Shown one piece after another: positions 1 through 9,558 of a stretch of DNA of 64,000 nt; position 1 is the stretch's first letter, and the number at the start of each line of letters is the position of its first letter. Source of the DNA: Amycolatopsis orientalis DSM 43388 (GTDB taxonomy: Bacteria > Actinomycetota > Actinomycetes > Mycobacteriales > Pseudonocardiaceae); the NCBI RefSeq assembly GCF_000411975.1, contig NZ_ASXG01000039.1, positions 1 to 64,000 of the forward strand. Reading direction: 5' to 3'. Below the pieces are notes generated by a model that saw only the letters and a list, made by a program, of their open reading frames with translations, did not search any database and was not told the origin of the DNA. The translations under genes and the position numbers were made by a program.

Positions 1-120
1 TTTCCCGCCTTGACAAGCACCCACCGCCCGTCAGCACAATCAAGCTTCGGGGTGCCCCACGCCACCCCTCAAAAGCAATGTCGCCCGCCAGGGCGACGAG
101 CCGCCCCCGACACGGACCCC

Positions 121-567
121 CTACCGACCCTCAGCGAACCACCGAACCCACCACCGCTGCCAAGGCGTCTCCACCGCCCGCGGATGATGCTCCTTCCGCA
201 CCCACCCCACGGCCTCCCGGACCCCCACCCCGCCCAACGTCACCAAACAAGCCAGCACAGTCCCAGTCCGCCCCACCCCGCCGAGACAAGCCACCTCCAC
301 GGCCTCCCCGGCAACGGCCCGCTCATGCAACCCCACGATCTCCCGCCGAGCCCCCTCCCAATCCCGCGGCAGGAGAAAGTCCGGCCACACCACCCACCGC
401 CGCTCCCATCCCAGCGAACCGTCGTACTTCGCCCGCATCCGCCGCGACCCCAGATACAACCCGAACTCCGGCTCCGGCCCTTCCGGCTTCGGCTTCCCCA
501 GCCCGCGCCCCCGCACCACCGCACCGTCCGGAAGCACGAGCGTCCCCGCCAACGCAGAATCCATCAC
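121..567 (-). CDS. protein-tyrosine-phosphatase-like protein
   Basis: A 148-residue protein of the small actinobacterial tyrosine-phosphatase-like family. About residues 95-104 read CLGGVGRTG, which fits the C-x5-R-(S/T) phosphate loop with the nucleophilic Cys and the anion-binding Arg. The His that usually precedes the Cys is Ala here. The WPDF motif upstream and the C-terminal ETPWQRWWV stretch are also typical of this family. The frame opens GTG-ATG; a GGGGGAT run about 7 bases upstream supports the GTG. Substrate is unknown, and hydrolase activity is inferred from the loop alone. It reads leftward, back to back with the DUF1707 gene. Confidence 0.72.
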   Translation of the reverse strand: MMDSALAGTLVLPDGAVVRGRGLGKPKPEGPEPEFGLYLGSRRMRAKYDGSLGWERRWVVWPDFLLPRDWEGARREIVGLHERAVAGEAVEVACLGGVGRTGTVLACLVTLGGVGVREAVGWVRKEHHPRAVETPWQRWWVRWFAEGR

Positions 568-633
568 CCCATGATCCCCCTATCCACCGTTCGATGGACC
601 CGAGGCGGACCCGACAGGGCTAGGCTGCCCCAG

Positions 634-1302
634 GTGAGTGAAGACCCAGCCACGCCGGGCCCGGACCAGATGCGCGTGTCGGACGCTGACCGGGAGCAGG
701 TCGCGCAGGTCCTGCACCAGGCCCTGTCCGAAGGCCGCATCACGATCAACGAGCTGGAGGAACGGCTCTCCAGCGTCTACTCCGCGAAAACGTTCGCCGA
801 CCTGAAGCCGGTGACCGCCGACCTTCCCGGTAGCGCCGCGGTCGCCACCACCGCGTCGGCCCCGGTGCAGCCCGCTCCCTCGCGCGCGCTCGGGCTGCCG
901 GACAGCCGCATCGGCGGGCATCCCGGTTCCGCCGTTTCGATCGGCGTGATGTCCGGGGCGGTGCGCAAGGGCAGCTGGGTCCTGCCGCAGCAGCACACGA
1001 CTTTCGCGTTCTGGGGCGGTGCCGAGATCGACCTGCGCAGCGCCCGGTTCGCGGAGAAGTCGTGCACGATCACCGCCGTCGCGATCATGGGCGGGATCGA
1101 GATCACCGTCCCCGACGACATCAACGTGAACGTCACCGGCATCGGCTTCATGGGTGCGTTCCTGCTGGAGGACAAGTCCGGTGCGCCGCCCGCGCCGCCG
1201 ACCGCTCCGACCGTGACGATCAACGGTCTCGGCTTCTGGGGCGGCGTCGTGGTCTACCGCAAGCCGGCCAAGGACCCCAACGCTCCGCAGATCGAGTCCT
1301 GA
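634..1302 (+). CDS. DUF1707 domain protein with LiaF-like C-terminus
   Basis: The 222-residue product begins with a DUF1707 domain (about residues 13-65; MRVSDADRE start, helical, with the typical ELEERL segment), a short domain common in actinobacterial envelope proteins. An Ala/Pro linker follows. The C-terminal half (about 115-210) is a beta-rich domain with AIMGGIEI and GFMGAF repeats, like the C-terminal domain of LiaF/DUF2154 proteins, which bind membrane-stress sensor kinases in Firmicutes. No membrane segment is visible, so it is probably cytoplasmic or peripheral. The reading frame is open far upstream, but GTG at 634 is preceded by TAGGCT (621-626) 7 bases away, which fits a leaderless start. 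Function is not established. Confidence 0.8.
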   Translation: MSEDPATPGPDQMRVSDADREQVAQVLHQALSEGRITINELEERLSSVYSAKTFADLKPVTADLPGSAAVATTASAPVQPAPSRALGLPDSRIGGHPGSAVSIGVMSGAVRKGSWVLPQQHTTFAFWGGAEIDLRSARFAEKSCTITAVAIMGGIEITVPDDINVNVTGIGFMGAFLLEDKSGAPPAPPTAPTVTINGLGFWGGVVVYRKPAKDPNAPQIES

Positions 1303-1425
1303 ACCCGACTGCACACCCCACCGACAAAAACCGCCGCCAGCGCCGCGCGGCTGTGGACAACCGCGCGGCCGTGACCAGCAGTCCACAGATTCGAGTGAGC
1401 GCTCCGGCGCCTGCTGTCGCGCACC

Positions 1426-1441
1426 TACACTCAGCGGTATG
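1426..1441 (+). promoter_or_regulatory. leaderless promoter of deoC
   Basis: TACACT (1426-1431) ends 7 bases before the deoC ATG, so transcription would start at the A of the initiation codon. No ribosome binding site precedes the ATG. No clear -35 hexamer is seen. Confidence 0.5.
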
Positions 1442-2413
1442 ACAGCTACCACCAGCCCGGCAGCGGCGCCGGAAACCCCGTCGCCGCTGACGGACGTCAC
1501 TCGCGACGAAGCGAGCCTGCGGCGGTTCCTGCACGGGCTGCCCGGTGTCGACCAGGTCGGCGTCGAGCAGCGCGCGGCGGGACTCGCGACCCGGAGCATC
1601 AAAAAGGAAGCCAAGCGGTGGGCGATCGACACCGCGGTGTCGATGGTCGACCTGACCACGCTCGAAGGAGCCGACACGCGCGGCAAGGTCCGCGGCCTCG
1701 CCGCCAAGGCGATGCGGCCGGACCCCGAACGGCAGGACTGCCCGCGCGTCGCGGCCGTGTGCGTGTACCCGGACTTGGTGGCAACAGCCGTCGAAGCGCT
1801 CGCGGGCAGCGGAGTGCGGGTGGCGAGCGTCGCCACCGGTTTCCCGGCGGGCCGCACGAGCCGCGAGGTGAAACTGGCCGACACGCGACTCGCCGTCGAG
1901 GCCGGCGCGGACGAGGTCGACATGGTGATCGACCGAGGGGCCTTCCTCGAAGGCCGCTACCTCGAGGTGTTCGAGGAGATCCGCGCCGTGAAGGAGGCCT
2001 GCGGGTCCGCGCACCTGAAGGTGATCCTCGAAACGGGCGAACTGGCGACGTACGACAACGTGCGGCGCGCGTCCTGGCTCGCCCTGCTGGCGGGCGGCGA
2101 CTTCATCAAGACGTCCACTGGCAAGGTGTCGCCCGCCGCGACGCTGCCGGTCACGCACGTGATGCTGCAGGCGGTGCACGACTGGCACGAGCGCACCGGC
2201 GAACTGCGCGGAGTCAAGCCCGCGGGCGGGATCCGGACGACGAAGGACGCGATCAAGTACCTCGTCGCCGTGCACGAGGTCGCGGGCGAGCAGTGGCTCA
2301 CGCCGGAGCTGTTCCGGTTCGGCGCGTCGAGCCTGCTCAACGACCTGCTGCTGCAGCGGCGCACCCAGGTGGACGGCCACTACAGCGGCCCCGACTACGT
2401 GACGGTGGACTGA
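1439..2413 (+). CDS. deoC: deoxyribose-phosphate aldolase
   Basis: Cleaves 2-deoxy-D-ribose 5-phosphate to glyceraldehyde 3-phosphate and acetaldehyde in the cytoplasm, the last step of deoxynucleoside breakdown. The 324-residue class I aldolase has the Schiff-base lysine K224 in FIKTSTGK and the second active-site lysine K260 in GVKPAGGIRT. It is longer than short bacterial DeoC (about 220 residues) because of an N-terminal extension, as in other long-type DeoC proteins. The ATG is preceded by a -10-like TACACT and no Shine-Dalgarno, suggesting a leaderless mRNA. One base separates it from the aldehyde dehydrogenase, which can oxidise the acetaldehyde product. The thymidine phosphorylase at 29.3 kb could feed it via a phosphopentomutase not seen here. 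Confidence 0.96.
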   Translation: MTATTSPAAAPETPSPLTDVTRDEASLRRFLHGLPGVDQVGVEQRAAGLATRSIKKEAKRWAIDTAVSMVDLTTLEGADTRGKVRGLAAKAMRPDPERQDCPRVAAVCVYPDLVATAVEALAGSGVRVASVATGFPAGRTSREVKLADTRLAVEAGADEVDMVIDRGAFLEGRYLEVFEEIRAVKEACGSAHLKVILETGELATYDNVRRASWLALLAGGDFIKTSTGKVSPAATLPVTHVMLQAVHDWHERTGELRGVKPAGGIRTTKDAIKYLVAVHEVAGEQWLTPELFRFGASSLLNDLLLQRRTQVDGHYSGPDYVTVD

Positions 2414-2414
2414 C

Positions 2415-3840
<1,426 letters not shown>

Positions 3841-3848
<8 letters not shown>

Positions 3849-4707
3849 CCGGATTTCCGTCGCCAAAACCTACAAGCTCTACCTCGGCGGCAAATTCCCG
3901 CGTTCGGAATCGGGCCGGGTCTACCCCGTCACCGATGCCAAAGGCACTTTCCTGGCCAACGCTGCCCACGCGTCCCGCAAAGACCTGCGCGACGCGGTGT
4001 CCGCCGCCCGCAAGGCGTTCCCCGGTTGGTCGTCGGCAACCGCATACAACCGCGGCCAGGTGCTCTACCGGGTCGCCGAGGTGATGGAAGGCCGCCGCGC
4101 GCAGTTCGCCGGCGAGGTGGCCGCCTGTGAAGGAGTCCCGGCGAAGAAGGCCGAGTCCCTGGTGGACGCCGCCATCGACCGCTGGGTCTGGTACGCCGGC
4201 TGGACCGACAAGATCGCCTCGGTCCTGGGCGCCGCCAACCCGGTCGCCGGCCCGTACTTCTCCTTCACCACGCCCGAGCCGACCGGCGTCGTCGGGGTCC
4301 TCGCGCCGCAAGAGTCGTCCTTGCTCGGTCTGGTGACCGTCCTGGCCCCCGTGCTGGCCACCGGCTCCACGGCAGTCCTGGTATCCAGCGCGGACCGTCC
4401 GCTGCCCGCCATCACGCTCTCCGAGGTCCTGGCCACGTCCGACGTCCCCGCCGGGGTCGTCAACATCCTCACCGGCCGCGCTGCGGAACTGGGCCCGTGG
4501 CTGGCCTCCCACGGAGACGTCAACGCCCTGGACCCGACCGGCGCCACCCCCGAGGATCGCGTCGCCCTAGCGCAGGAAGCCGCCGGCACGGTGAAACGCG
4601 TCCTGTCCGTCCCGGACACCGAACCGGACTGGACGGCCGAGCCGGACCTGTCCCGCCTCCGGCGGTACCTGGAAGCGAAAACCGTCTGGCACCCGATGGG
4701 CGTCTGA
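3841..4707 (+). CDS. truncated aldehyde-dehydrogenase-family protein lacking the catalytic domain
   Basis: A 288-residue protein whose N-terminal 210 residues follow the aldehyde dehydrogenase fold: YLGGKFPRSESGR start, YAGW segment, PTGVVGVLAPQE in place of the cofactor-binding IPWNFP, and VPAGVVNILTG. It then stops before the region carrying the catalytic Cys, and there is no LELGG Glu motif. It cannot be a classical aldehyde dehydrogenase alone. The intact start, the ATGTCTGA overlap with the upstream full-length enzyme, and the terminator right after it argue that it is a maintained gene and not decay. A role as non-catalytic partner of the upstream dehydrogenase is inference. Confidence 0.85.
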
Positions 4708-4725
4708 CGTTCGAGTCCGCCCAGA

Positions 4726-4759
4726 CCGCCGCTCCGGTTATCCCGGAGCGGCGGTTTTG
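4726..4759 (+). terminator. rho-independent terminator of the deoC operon
   Basis: A perfect 12-bp stem (CCGCCGCTCCGG at 4726-4737 with its complement at 4743-4754), a 5-base loop and TTTTG. It lies 18 bases after the stop of the truncated dehydrogenase. Confidence 0.9.
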
Positions 4760-4867
4760 TCCGCAGCGGTCCAGGAAATTGCGCGATGGGCAGGGGCATC
4801 TCGCGCCGGTTTCCCGCGCGACATCAGCGGCAGCCTGGTCGACTTGTTGCCTTGCCGCGAAGCTCCG

Positions 4868-5344
4868 GCCGCTCAAGGCGTAGGGCGGCGCCACCGCGAA
4901 CCCGCTCGTGGAATTTCCGCCAGCGCAGACGAATTGCGGCACCTGAGGCGGGCCCGGCGCGACGCGGTGCACCTGATGCACGTCGCCGTCCGCAGGCCGG
5001 ACGCACCGCACTCCGCAATCGACTCCGAGGCGGCGCTGCGGTATCCGAACGCGCCGCGGGAGGTGATGGTCGGCCAGGTGCACAAGCTGCTCGCGCTGCT
5101 CGGCACCCCCAACATCCGTTTCGGCATCATCCCCGCGGACGTCGTCCTGCCGTACCCGGTCACCGCGGACTTCCGGGTCGTCGACGACGTCGCGATGGTC
5201 GAAACCCCGGATGGCGAGCACATCGCGAGCGACGCCGACCCGTACCACGAGGTCGCGGATCTACTGTGGACAGTCGCGGCCGAGGGAGACGCGGCCCGGG
5301 CGGTGCTGCTGCGGGTACTCGAGGCACTCGCCCAGGACCACTGA
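4868..5344 (+). pseudogene. remnant of a DUF5753-type regulator
   Basis: The frame encodes a recognisable C-terminal DUF5753 domain: an EAALRYP segment, QVHKLLALLGTPNIRFGIIP, a VVDDVAMVET strand pair and a final helix ending in VLEALAQDH. Full proteins of this family are about 270-290 residues and begin with an XRE-type helix-turn-helix domain. Here no helix-turn-helix can be found upstream. The open frame only reaches back to a TTG inside the T-tract of the deoC terminator (4757), and residues before about 4920 do not look like a coding sequence. No ribosome binding site is seen. It is best read as a 5'-truncated gene. Such regulators often sit beside a small DUF397 protein; none is present here. 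The left boundary is approximate. Confidence 0.6.
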
Positions 5345-5357
5345 CTCCCCGGATCCC

Positions 5358-5894
5358 TTAGACCGCAGGCGCTTCGCCCGCGGTCAGCGCGCCGACGTCG
5401 AGGGTGTGACTGTCGGCGTTGGCGTCCACCGCACCGAAGGTCCAGTCCACCGTCACGTTCGGGTCGATCGGATCCCCGTGCGGGTTGGAATCGGCCGGAG
5501 CGGTCATGGTGACCGCGTTCGGCGTCTGCTGCTCGTCGTCGGAGCCGATCGCGGTCCAGTGCAGCGGCACGTACGCCGACGAACCGTTCGCGATCAGCAC
5601 CGGCGGCGCGTCAGCCGGTGCCTCGTTGTTCACCAGGACATCGTGCGCACCAACGAGGTTGACGTCGGCCCGGCCGGACAGCACGCACCGCTCGCCCTCG
5701 TTCGCGGTGAACTGCAGGGCCGCGTTGCGCTGCCCCGCGCCGGCCCCGCCGTAAACGAGTTTGGTGCTGAACTGGTTCGCCGTGCACGGAAGCGCCGACG
5801 AGTCCGCGGTCGCGGCGCCGGCGGTGCCGGCGAAGAGCGCGGTCGCGCCTACGGCGACGGCGACCGCGACGGCGATTCGGCGGATGTGCTTCAT
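5358..5894 (-). CDS. secreted DUF4232 protein
   Basis: The 178-residue product starts MKHIRR, followed by a signal peptide (hydrophobic core of Ala/Val, AGA-ATA cleavage region near residue 26). The mature part matches the DUF4232 pattern: an early Cys (LPCTANQF), then GAGQRNAALQFTANEGERC, a second Cys that probably pairs with the first, and a Thr/Asp-rich beta-sandwich. The ATG at 5894 is chosen because GAGGGGAC lies 6 bases upstream; the frame is open further up but without a signal peptide at its start. Such exported proteins are common in actinomycetes and have no assigned function. Confidence 0.82.
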   Translation of the reverse strand: MKHIRRIAVAVAVAVGATALFAGTAGAATADSSALPCTANQFSTKLVYGGAGAGQRNAALQFTANEGERCVLSGRADVNLVGAHDVLVNNEAPADAPPVLIANGSSAYVPLHWTAIGSDDEQQTPNAVTMTAPADSNPHGDPIDPNVTVDWTFGAVDANADSHTLDVGALTAGEAPAV

Positions 5895-6035
5895 GATTCG
5901 TCCCCTCTCGTGTTTTCCGGCGGCTCCGCACCGGCTTTCCCGAGATAAGACGTCCTCGCCCGGGACACGATGGCCCGTTGTGAGATCACCCCGCCGGAGC
6001 AACCCGAGACGGCTTGGCACGTCTTAAGAAACGCC

Positions 6036-6668
6036 TCAGAGCAAATCTTCTTTGCCGAGCGGCCGCCCCGGCAGCGTGGTGGCCGGGCCCGCGCGCAGGC
6101 CGTCGATCATGATGGCGATGTTGCGCGCCGTCGCCATTTCCGGCGATTTCAACCGTTGCGCCGGCAGCTGGCGGATGAGGCGGGCGAACAGCACCGCGAC
6201 GTCCCCCGCGCCCACGTCCTCGCGCAACGTCCCCTCGGCCTGCGCCCGGACGACCAGCCCTTCGACTTCGAGCAGCACCGCCTCGCGGAGCTGGGCCACC
6301 TCGGGGTCTTCCTTGAGAATCTCGTGCGCCCGCTGCGACAACATGGCCAGCTGCATCGACAACTGCAGTTCCGCGCCGTGGTAGAGCAGCTGCACCAACG
6401 CTTCCCACGCGGTCGGCGCTTCGACCGCCAGCCGCCGGGCGTGGTCCAGCACGCCCGCGAAGTTGTCCACCGCCACCGCTCGGATGAGCGCGTCGCGGTC
6501 CGGAAAACGCCGGTAGAGGGTGCCCACGCCGACGCCGGCCGCGCGCGCGATCTCCTCCATCGGGACCTCGGGACCGTGGCTGGCGAAGATCACGCGAGCC
6601 GCGGCGATGATCTGGTCGCGGTTGCGTTGCGCGTCCGCCCGCAGCGGCGTCTCGGGGTCTGCACTCAT
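6036..6668 (-). CDS. TetR-family repressor divergent from the P450 operon
   Basis: A 210-residue TetR protein. The N-terminal DNA-binding domain carries the helix-turn-helix MEEIARAAGVGVGTLYRRF at about residues 35-53, and the C-terminal ligand domain is all-helical. The start at 6668 (MSADPETP) has a GAGGGAAGG site in front; a longer start at 6701 is possible. It diverges from the two P450 genes with about 205 bases between, so it most likely represses that operon and itself, releasing DNA when the P450 substrate or a related compound binds. That ligand is unknown. Confidence 0.88.
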   Translation of the reverse strand: MSADPETPLRADAQRNRDQIIAAARVIFASHGPEVPMEEIARAAGVGVGTLYRRFPDRDALIRAVAVDNFAGVLDHARRLAVEAPTAWEALVQLLYHGAELQLSMQLAMLSQRAHEILKEDPEVAQLREAVLLEVEGLVVRAQAEGTLREDVGAGDVAVLFARLIRQLPAQRLKSPEMATARNIAIMIDGLRAGPATTLPGRPLGKEDLL

Positions 6669-6772
6669 ACCCGGCCTTCCCTCTTCCCGGTTGGCGCGCA
6701 TTCTCGCATGCCCGGCCAGCTGCGCAAACGTGCCGGCAACCGGGAGGAGACAGTAATTGTCACCCCGATGCT

Positions 6773-6841
6773 AGTGGACGACGATCCTCCACTTCGGTAC
6801 CTTGGGCAGTGAACCGGAATGTAATCCTCCACATTCATTCC
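6773..6841. promoter_or_regulatory. candidate TetR operators upstream of the P450 operon
   Basis: Two dyads lie in the divergent promoter region. AGTGGA (6773-6778) pairs with TCCACT (6788-6793); GGAATG (6816-6821) pairs with CATTCC (6836-6841), with an inner AATGT/ACATT pair. Both contain the direct repeat ATCCTCCAC (6784-6792 and 6824-6832), exactly 40 bp apart, which is close to four helical turns. Assignment to the adjacent TetR is inference. Confidence 0.4.
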
Positions 6842-6873
6842 GTAACGGGGCAAACCCACCACAGGGGGTTCAG

Positions 6874-8100
6874 ATGACCGAAGTCGCCCAGCCCAGCCGC
6901 GTCCAGCCGGAGAAGGCGGCGTTCCCGATGAAGCGGACCTGCCCGTTCGCGCCGCCGCCGGACTACGACCGGTTCCGCGACGCTCGCGCGCACTACGTCG
7001 AGCTCGAACGCAGCGGCCAGCACGCCTGGGTGCTGCACCGGCACGAGGACCTGCGGGCGATGCTGACCGACCCGCGCTTCAGCTCGGACCGCTTCAACCC
7101 CGGCTTCCCGGTCCTGTTCAAGGACGGCCAGCAGCGCCGTCCGAGGCTGCGCCCGTCGCTGATCGCGATGGCCGCGCCGGAACACGGCCCGGCGCGGCGC
7201 GGCGTCGTCGGCGAGTTCACCGTCAAGCGGATGAAGGCCCTGCAGCCGCGCATCCAGGATGTCGTGGACCAGCACCTCGACGCGATGCTGGCCGGCGACC
7301 AGCCCGCCGACCTGGTGTCCGCGCTCTCGCTTCCGGTGCCGTCGCTGGTGATCTGCGAGCTGCTCGGCGTCCCGTACTCCGACCACGACTTCTTCCAGAA
7401 GCACAGCTCCCGGCTCCTCAACCGCGAGGTGCCCGCGGACGAGCGCGGCGCGTCGGTCGAAGCGATGCAGAAGTATCTGTCCGACCTCGTGTCCGCGAAG
7501 GAAACCGCGTCGGCGGACGACCTGCTCAGCCGGCAGATCGAGAAGAAGCGCGAGGAGGGCGAGTACGACCACGACGACCTCGTGTCGCTGGCGTTCCTGC
7601 TGCTCATCGCCGGGCACGAGACCACCGCGAACATGATTTCGCTCGGCACCGTCGCGCTGCTGGAGAACCCGGACGCGCTCGCCGCGATCAAGGAGGACCC
7701 GGGCAAAACCCTCGACGCCGTCGAGGAATTGCTGCGCTACTTCACCATCGCGGAGTTCGCCACCACCCGCGTCGCGCTCGAAGACGTGGACATCGCCGGC
7801 GTCACCATCAAGGCCGGCGAGGGCGTGCTCGGCCTGAGCTACGCGGCCAACTTCGACCCCGAGGTCTTCCCCGAGCCCGAGCAGTTCGACATCTCCCGCG
7901 GCGGCAGGCACCACGTCGCGTTCGGCTTCGGCGCGCACCAGTGCCTCGGCCAGAACCTCGCGCGGATGGAACTGCAGATCGTGTTCGACACCCTTTTCCG
8001 CCGCATCCCGACGCTGCGTCTCGCCGCGCCGGTCGACCAGTTGCCGTTCAAACACGACTCCGGCGTCTTCGGGCTGTACTGCCTCCCGGTGACCTGGTGA
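6874..8100 (+). CDS. cytochrome P450 (CYP105-like), first of tandem pair
   Basis: A 408-residue soluble bacterial P450 that would hydroxylate or otherwise oxidise an unknown small molecule with O2 and two electrons from a ferredoxin. It shows the I-helix AGHETT (residues 246-251), an ELLR (ExxR) K-helix, and the heme loop FGFGAHQCLG with proximal Cys C357. The RFSSDR segment near residue 70 is typical of CYP105-type enzymes. The ATG at 6874 has a GGGGG tract a few bases upstream. It is followed after 10 bases by a second P450 sharing roughly two thirds of its residues, then a ferredoxin, and is divergent from a TetR gene. Confidence 0.95.
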   Translation: MTEVAQPSRVQPEKAAFPMKRTCPFAPPPDYDRFRDARAHYVELERSGQHAWVLHRHEDLRAMLTDPRFSSDRFNPGFPVLFKDGQQRRPRLRPSLIAMAAPEHGPARRGVVGEFTVKRMKALQPRIQDVVDQHLDAMLAGDQPADLVSALSLPVPSLVICELLGVPYSDHDFFQKHSSRLLNREVPADERGASVEAMQKYLSDLVSAKETASADDLLSRQIEKKREEGEYDHDDLVSLAFLLLIAGHETTANMISLGTVALLENPDALAAIKEDPGKTLDAVEELLRYFTIAEFATTRVALEDVDIAGVTIKAGEGVLGLSYAANFDPEVFPEPEQFDISRGGRHHVAFGFGAHQCLGQNLARMELQIVFDTLFRRIPTLRLAAPVDQLPFKHDSGVFGLYCLPVTW

Positions 8101-8110
8101 AGGGGAAACG

Positions 8111-9316
8111 ATGACTGCCACTGAAGAACTCCGCATGCCGGTCGCCCGCACCTGCCCGTTCGCCCAGCCGGAGCAGTACGTCCGGATGCGCGAGCACAGC
8201 GCGCTCACCCGCGTGCGGATCCCCGGGGGCAAAGAGGCCTGGGTCGCCACGCGGCACGAGGAAGCCCGGCAGATCCTCGGCGACCGGCGGTTCTCCTCCG
8301 ACCGGTTCCTGCCCAACTTCCCGTTCCTGGCCGAGGGCGGGGCCGCGATCCTCACCAACGTCAAGCAGAAAGCCATGATCGGGATGGACGCGCCCGAGCA
8401 CGGCGAGGCCCGCCGGGAGGTGCTCGGCGAGTTCACCGTGAAGCGGGTCGAGGCGATGCGGCCGCGGATCCAGGAGATCGTCGACGGCCTGATCGACGAA
8501 TTGCTCGCCGGGCCGAAACCGGCGGACCTGGTGGAAAAGCTGTCGCTTCCGGTGCCGTCGCTGGTGATCTGCGAGCTGCTCGGCGTCCCGTACGCCGACC
8601 ACGACTACTTCCAGCAGCGCACGATGGCGCTCATCCGGCGCAGCACCACCGTCGAGGACCGCAAGAAAGCGTCCGAGGAACTGCGCGAGTACCTCAGCGG
8701 CCTCGTCGCGGCGAAGGAGAAGGACCCGGCCGACGACCTGCTCGGCAGGCAAATCGTCAAGCGCCGCGAACAAGGCAACTACGACCACGACGCGATGATC
8801 GGGCTGGCGTTCCTGCTGCTGGTCGCCGGGCACGAGACCACCGCGAACATGATCTCCCTCGGCACCATCGGGCTGCTGGAAAACCCCGGGCAGCGCGCGA
8901 CGATCGAGGCCGATCCGGGCAAGACGCTGCTCGCGGTCGAGGAACTGTTGCGCTACTTCACGATCGTCGAGGGCGCCACCGCGCGGGTGGCGACCGAGGA
9001 CGTGGCAATCGGCGGCGTCACGATCAAGGCCGGCGAGGGCGTGCTCGTGCTGGGCTACGCCGCGAACTGGGACCCGGACGTGTTCGAGAGCCCGGAAAAG
9101 CTCGACCTCGAACGCGGCGCGCGCCACCACGTCGCGTTCGGTTTCGGGCCGCACCAGTGCCTCGGCCAGAACCTGGCGCGGATGGAGCTGCAGATCGTGT
9201 TCGACACGCTGTTCCGCCGGATCCCGACGCTGAAGAGCGTGCTGCCGGTCGACGAGATTCCGGTGAAGGAAGACGCCACGATCTTCGGCCTGTACCAGTT
9301 GCCAGTGACCTGGTAG
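8111..9316 (+). CDS. cytochrome P450 (CYP105-like), second of tandem pair
   Basis: A 401-residue P450 with AGHETT in the I helix, ELLR in the K helix and FGFGPHQCLG with heme Cys C350. Long identical blocks shared with the upstream gene (for example SLPVPSLVICELLGVPY and AFLLLIAGHETT versus AFLLLVAGHETT) show that the two arose by tandem duplication. AGGGG six bases before the ATG serves as ribosome binding site. The pair differs mostly in the B-C loop and F-G region, where substrate recognition lies, so the two may act on different positions or substrates. The product pathway is unknown; no biosynthetic genes flank it. Confidence 0.94.
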   Translation: MTATEELRMPVARTCPFAQPEQYVRMREHSALTRVRIPGGKEAWVATRHEEARQILGDRRFSSDRFLPNFPFLAEGGAAILTNVKQKAMIGMDAPEHGEARREVLGEFTVKRVEAMRPRIQEIVDGLIDELLAGPKPADLVEKLSLPVPSLVICELLGVPYADHDYFQQRTMALIRRSTTVEDRKKASEELREYLSGLVAAKEKDPADDLLGRQIVKRREQGNYDHDAMIGLAFLLLVAGHETTANMISLGTIGLLENPGQRATIEADPGKTLLAVEELLRYFTIVEGATARVATEDVAIGGVTIKAGEGVLVLGYAANWDPDVFESPEKLDLERGARHHVAFGFGPHQCLGQNLARMELQIVFDTLFRRIPTLKSVLPVDEIPVKEDATIFGLYQLPVTW

Positions 9317-9356
9317 AGATCAGAGTGCTCCCACCACAAGCCAGGAAGAGGCCATC

Positions 9357-9551
9357 ATGAAGATCATCGCGGACACCGGCAAGTGCGTCGGCGCGGGCCA
9401 GTGCGTGCTCACCGAGCCCGCGCTGTTCGACCAGAGCGAGGACGACGGCACGGTCATCGTCCTCAACGACACCCCGGACGGCGAGCTGGTCGAGAAGGCG
9501 CGCGAGGCCGTGAACATCTGCCCGAGCCAGGCGCTTTCGCTGGAGGAGTGA
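9357..9551 (+). CDS. 3Fe-4S ferredoxin serving the P450s
   Basis: A 64-residue ferredoxin with Cys pattern CVGAGQC (Cys 10 and 16) and a C-terminal ICP. The missing fourth ligand (Gly/Ala between the first two Cys) is typical of [3Fe-4S] P450 ferredoxins. GGAAGAGG precedes the ATG. It closes the P450-P450-ferredoxin operon and would pass electrons from a ferredoxin reductase encoded elsewhere to both P450s. Confidence 0.93.
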   Translation: MKIIADTGKCVGAGQCVLTEPALFDQSEDDGTVIVLNDTPDGELVEKAREAVNICPSQALSLEE

Positions 9552-9558
9552 CCGGCGG

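Noticed and set aside
4708-4722. GTTCGAGTCC, a tRNA T-arm-like string
   Set aside because: The flanking bases cannot form the T stem, and there is no acceptor or anticodon arm nearby.
4757-4867. 5' part of the DUF5753 frame as coding sequence
   Set aside because: TTG start lies in the terminator T-tract and the residues do not match the family.
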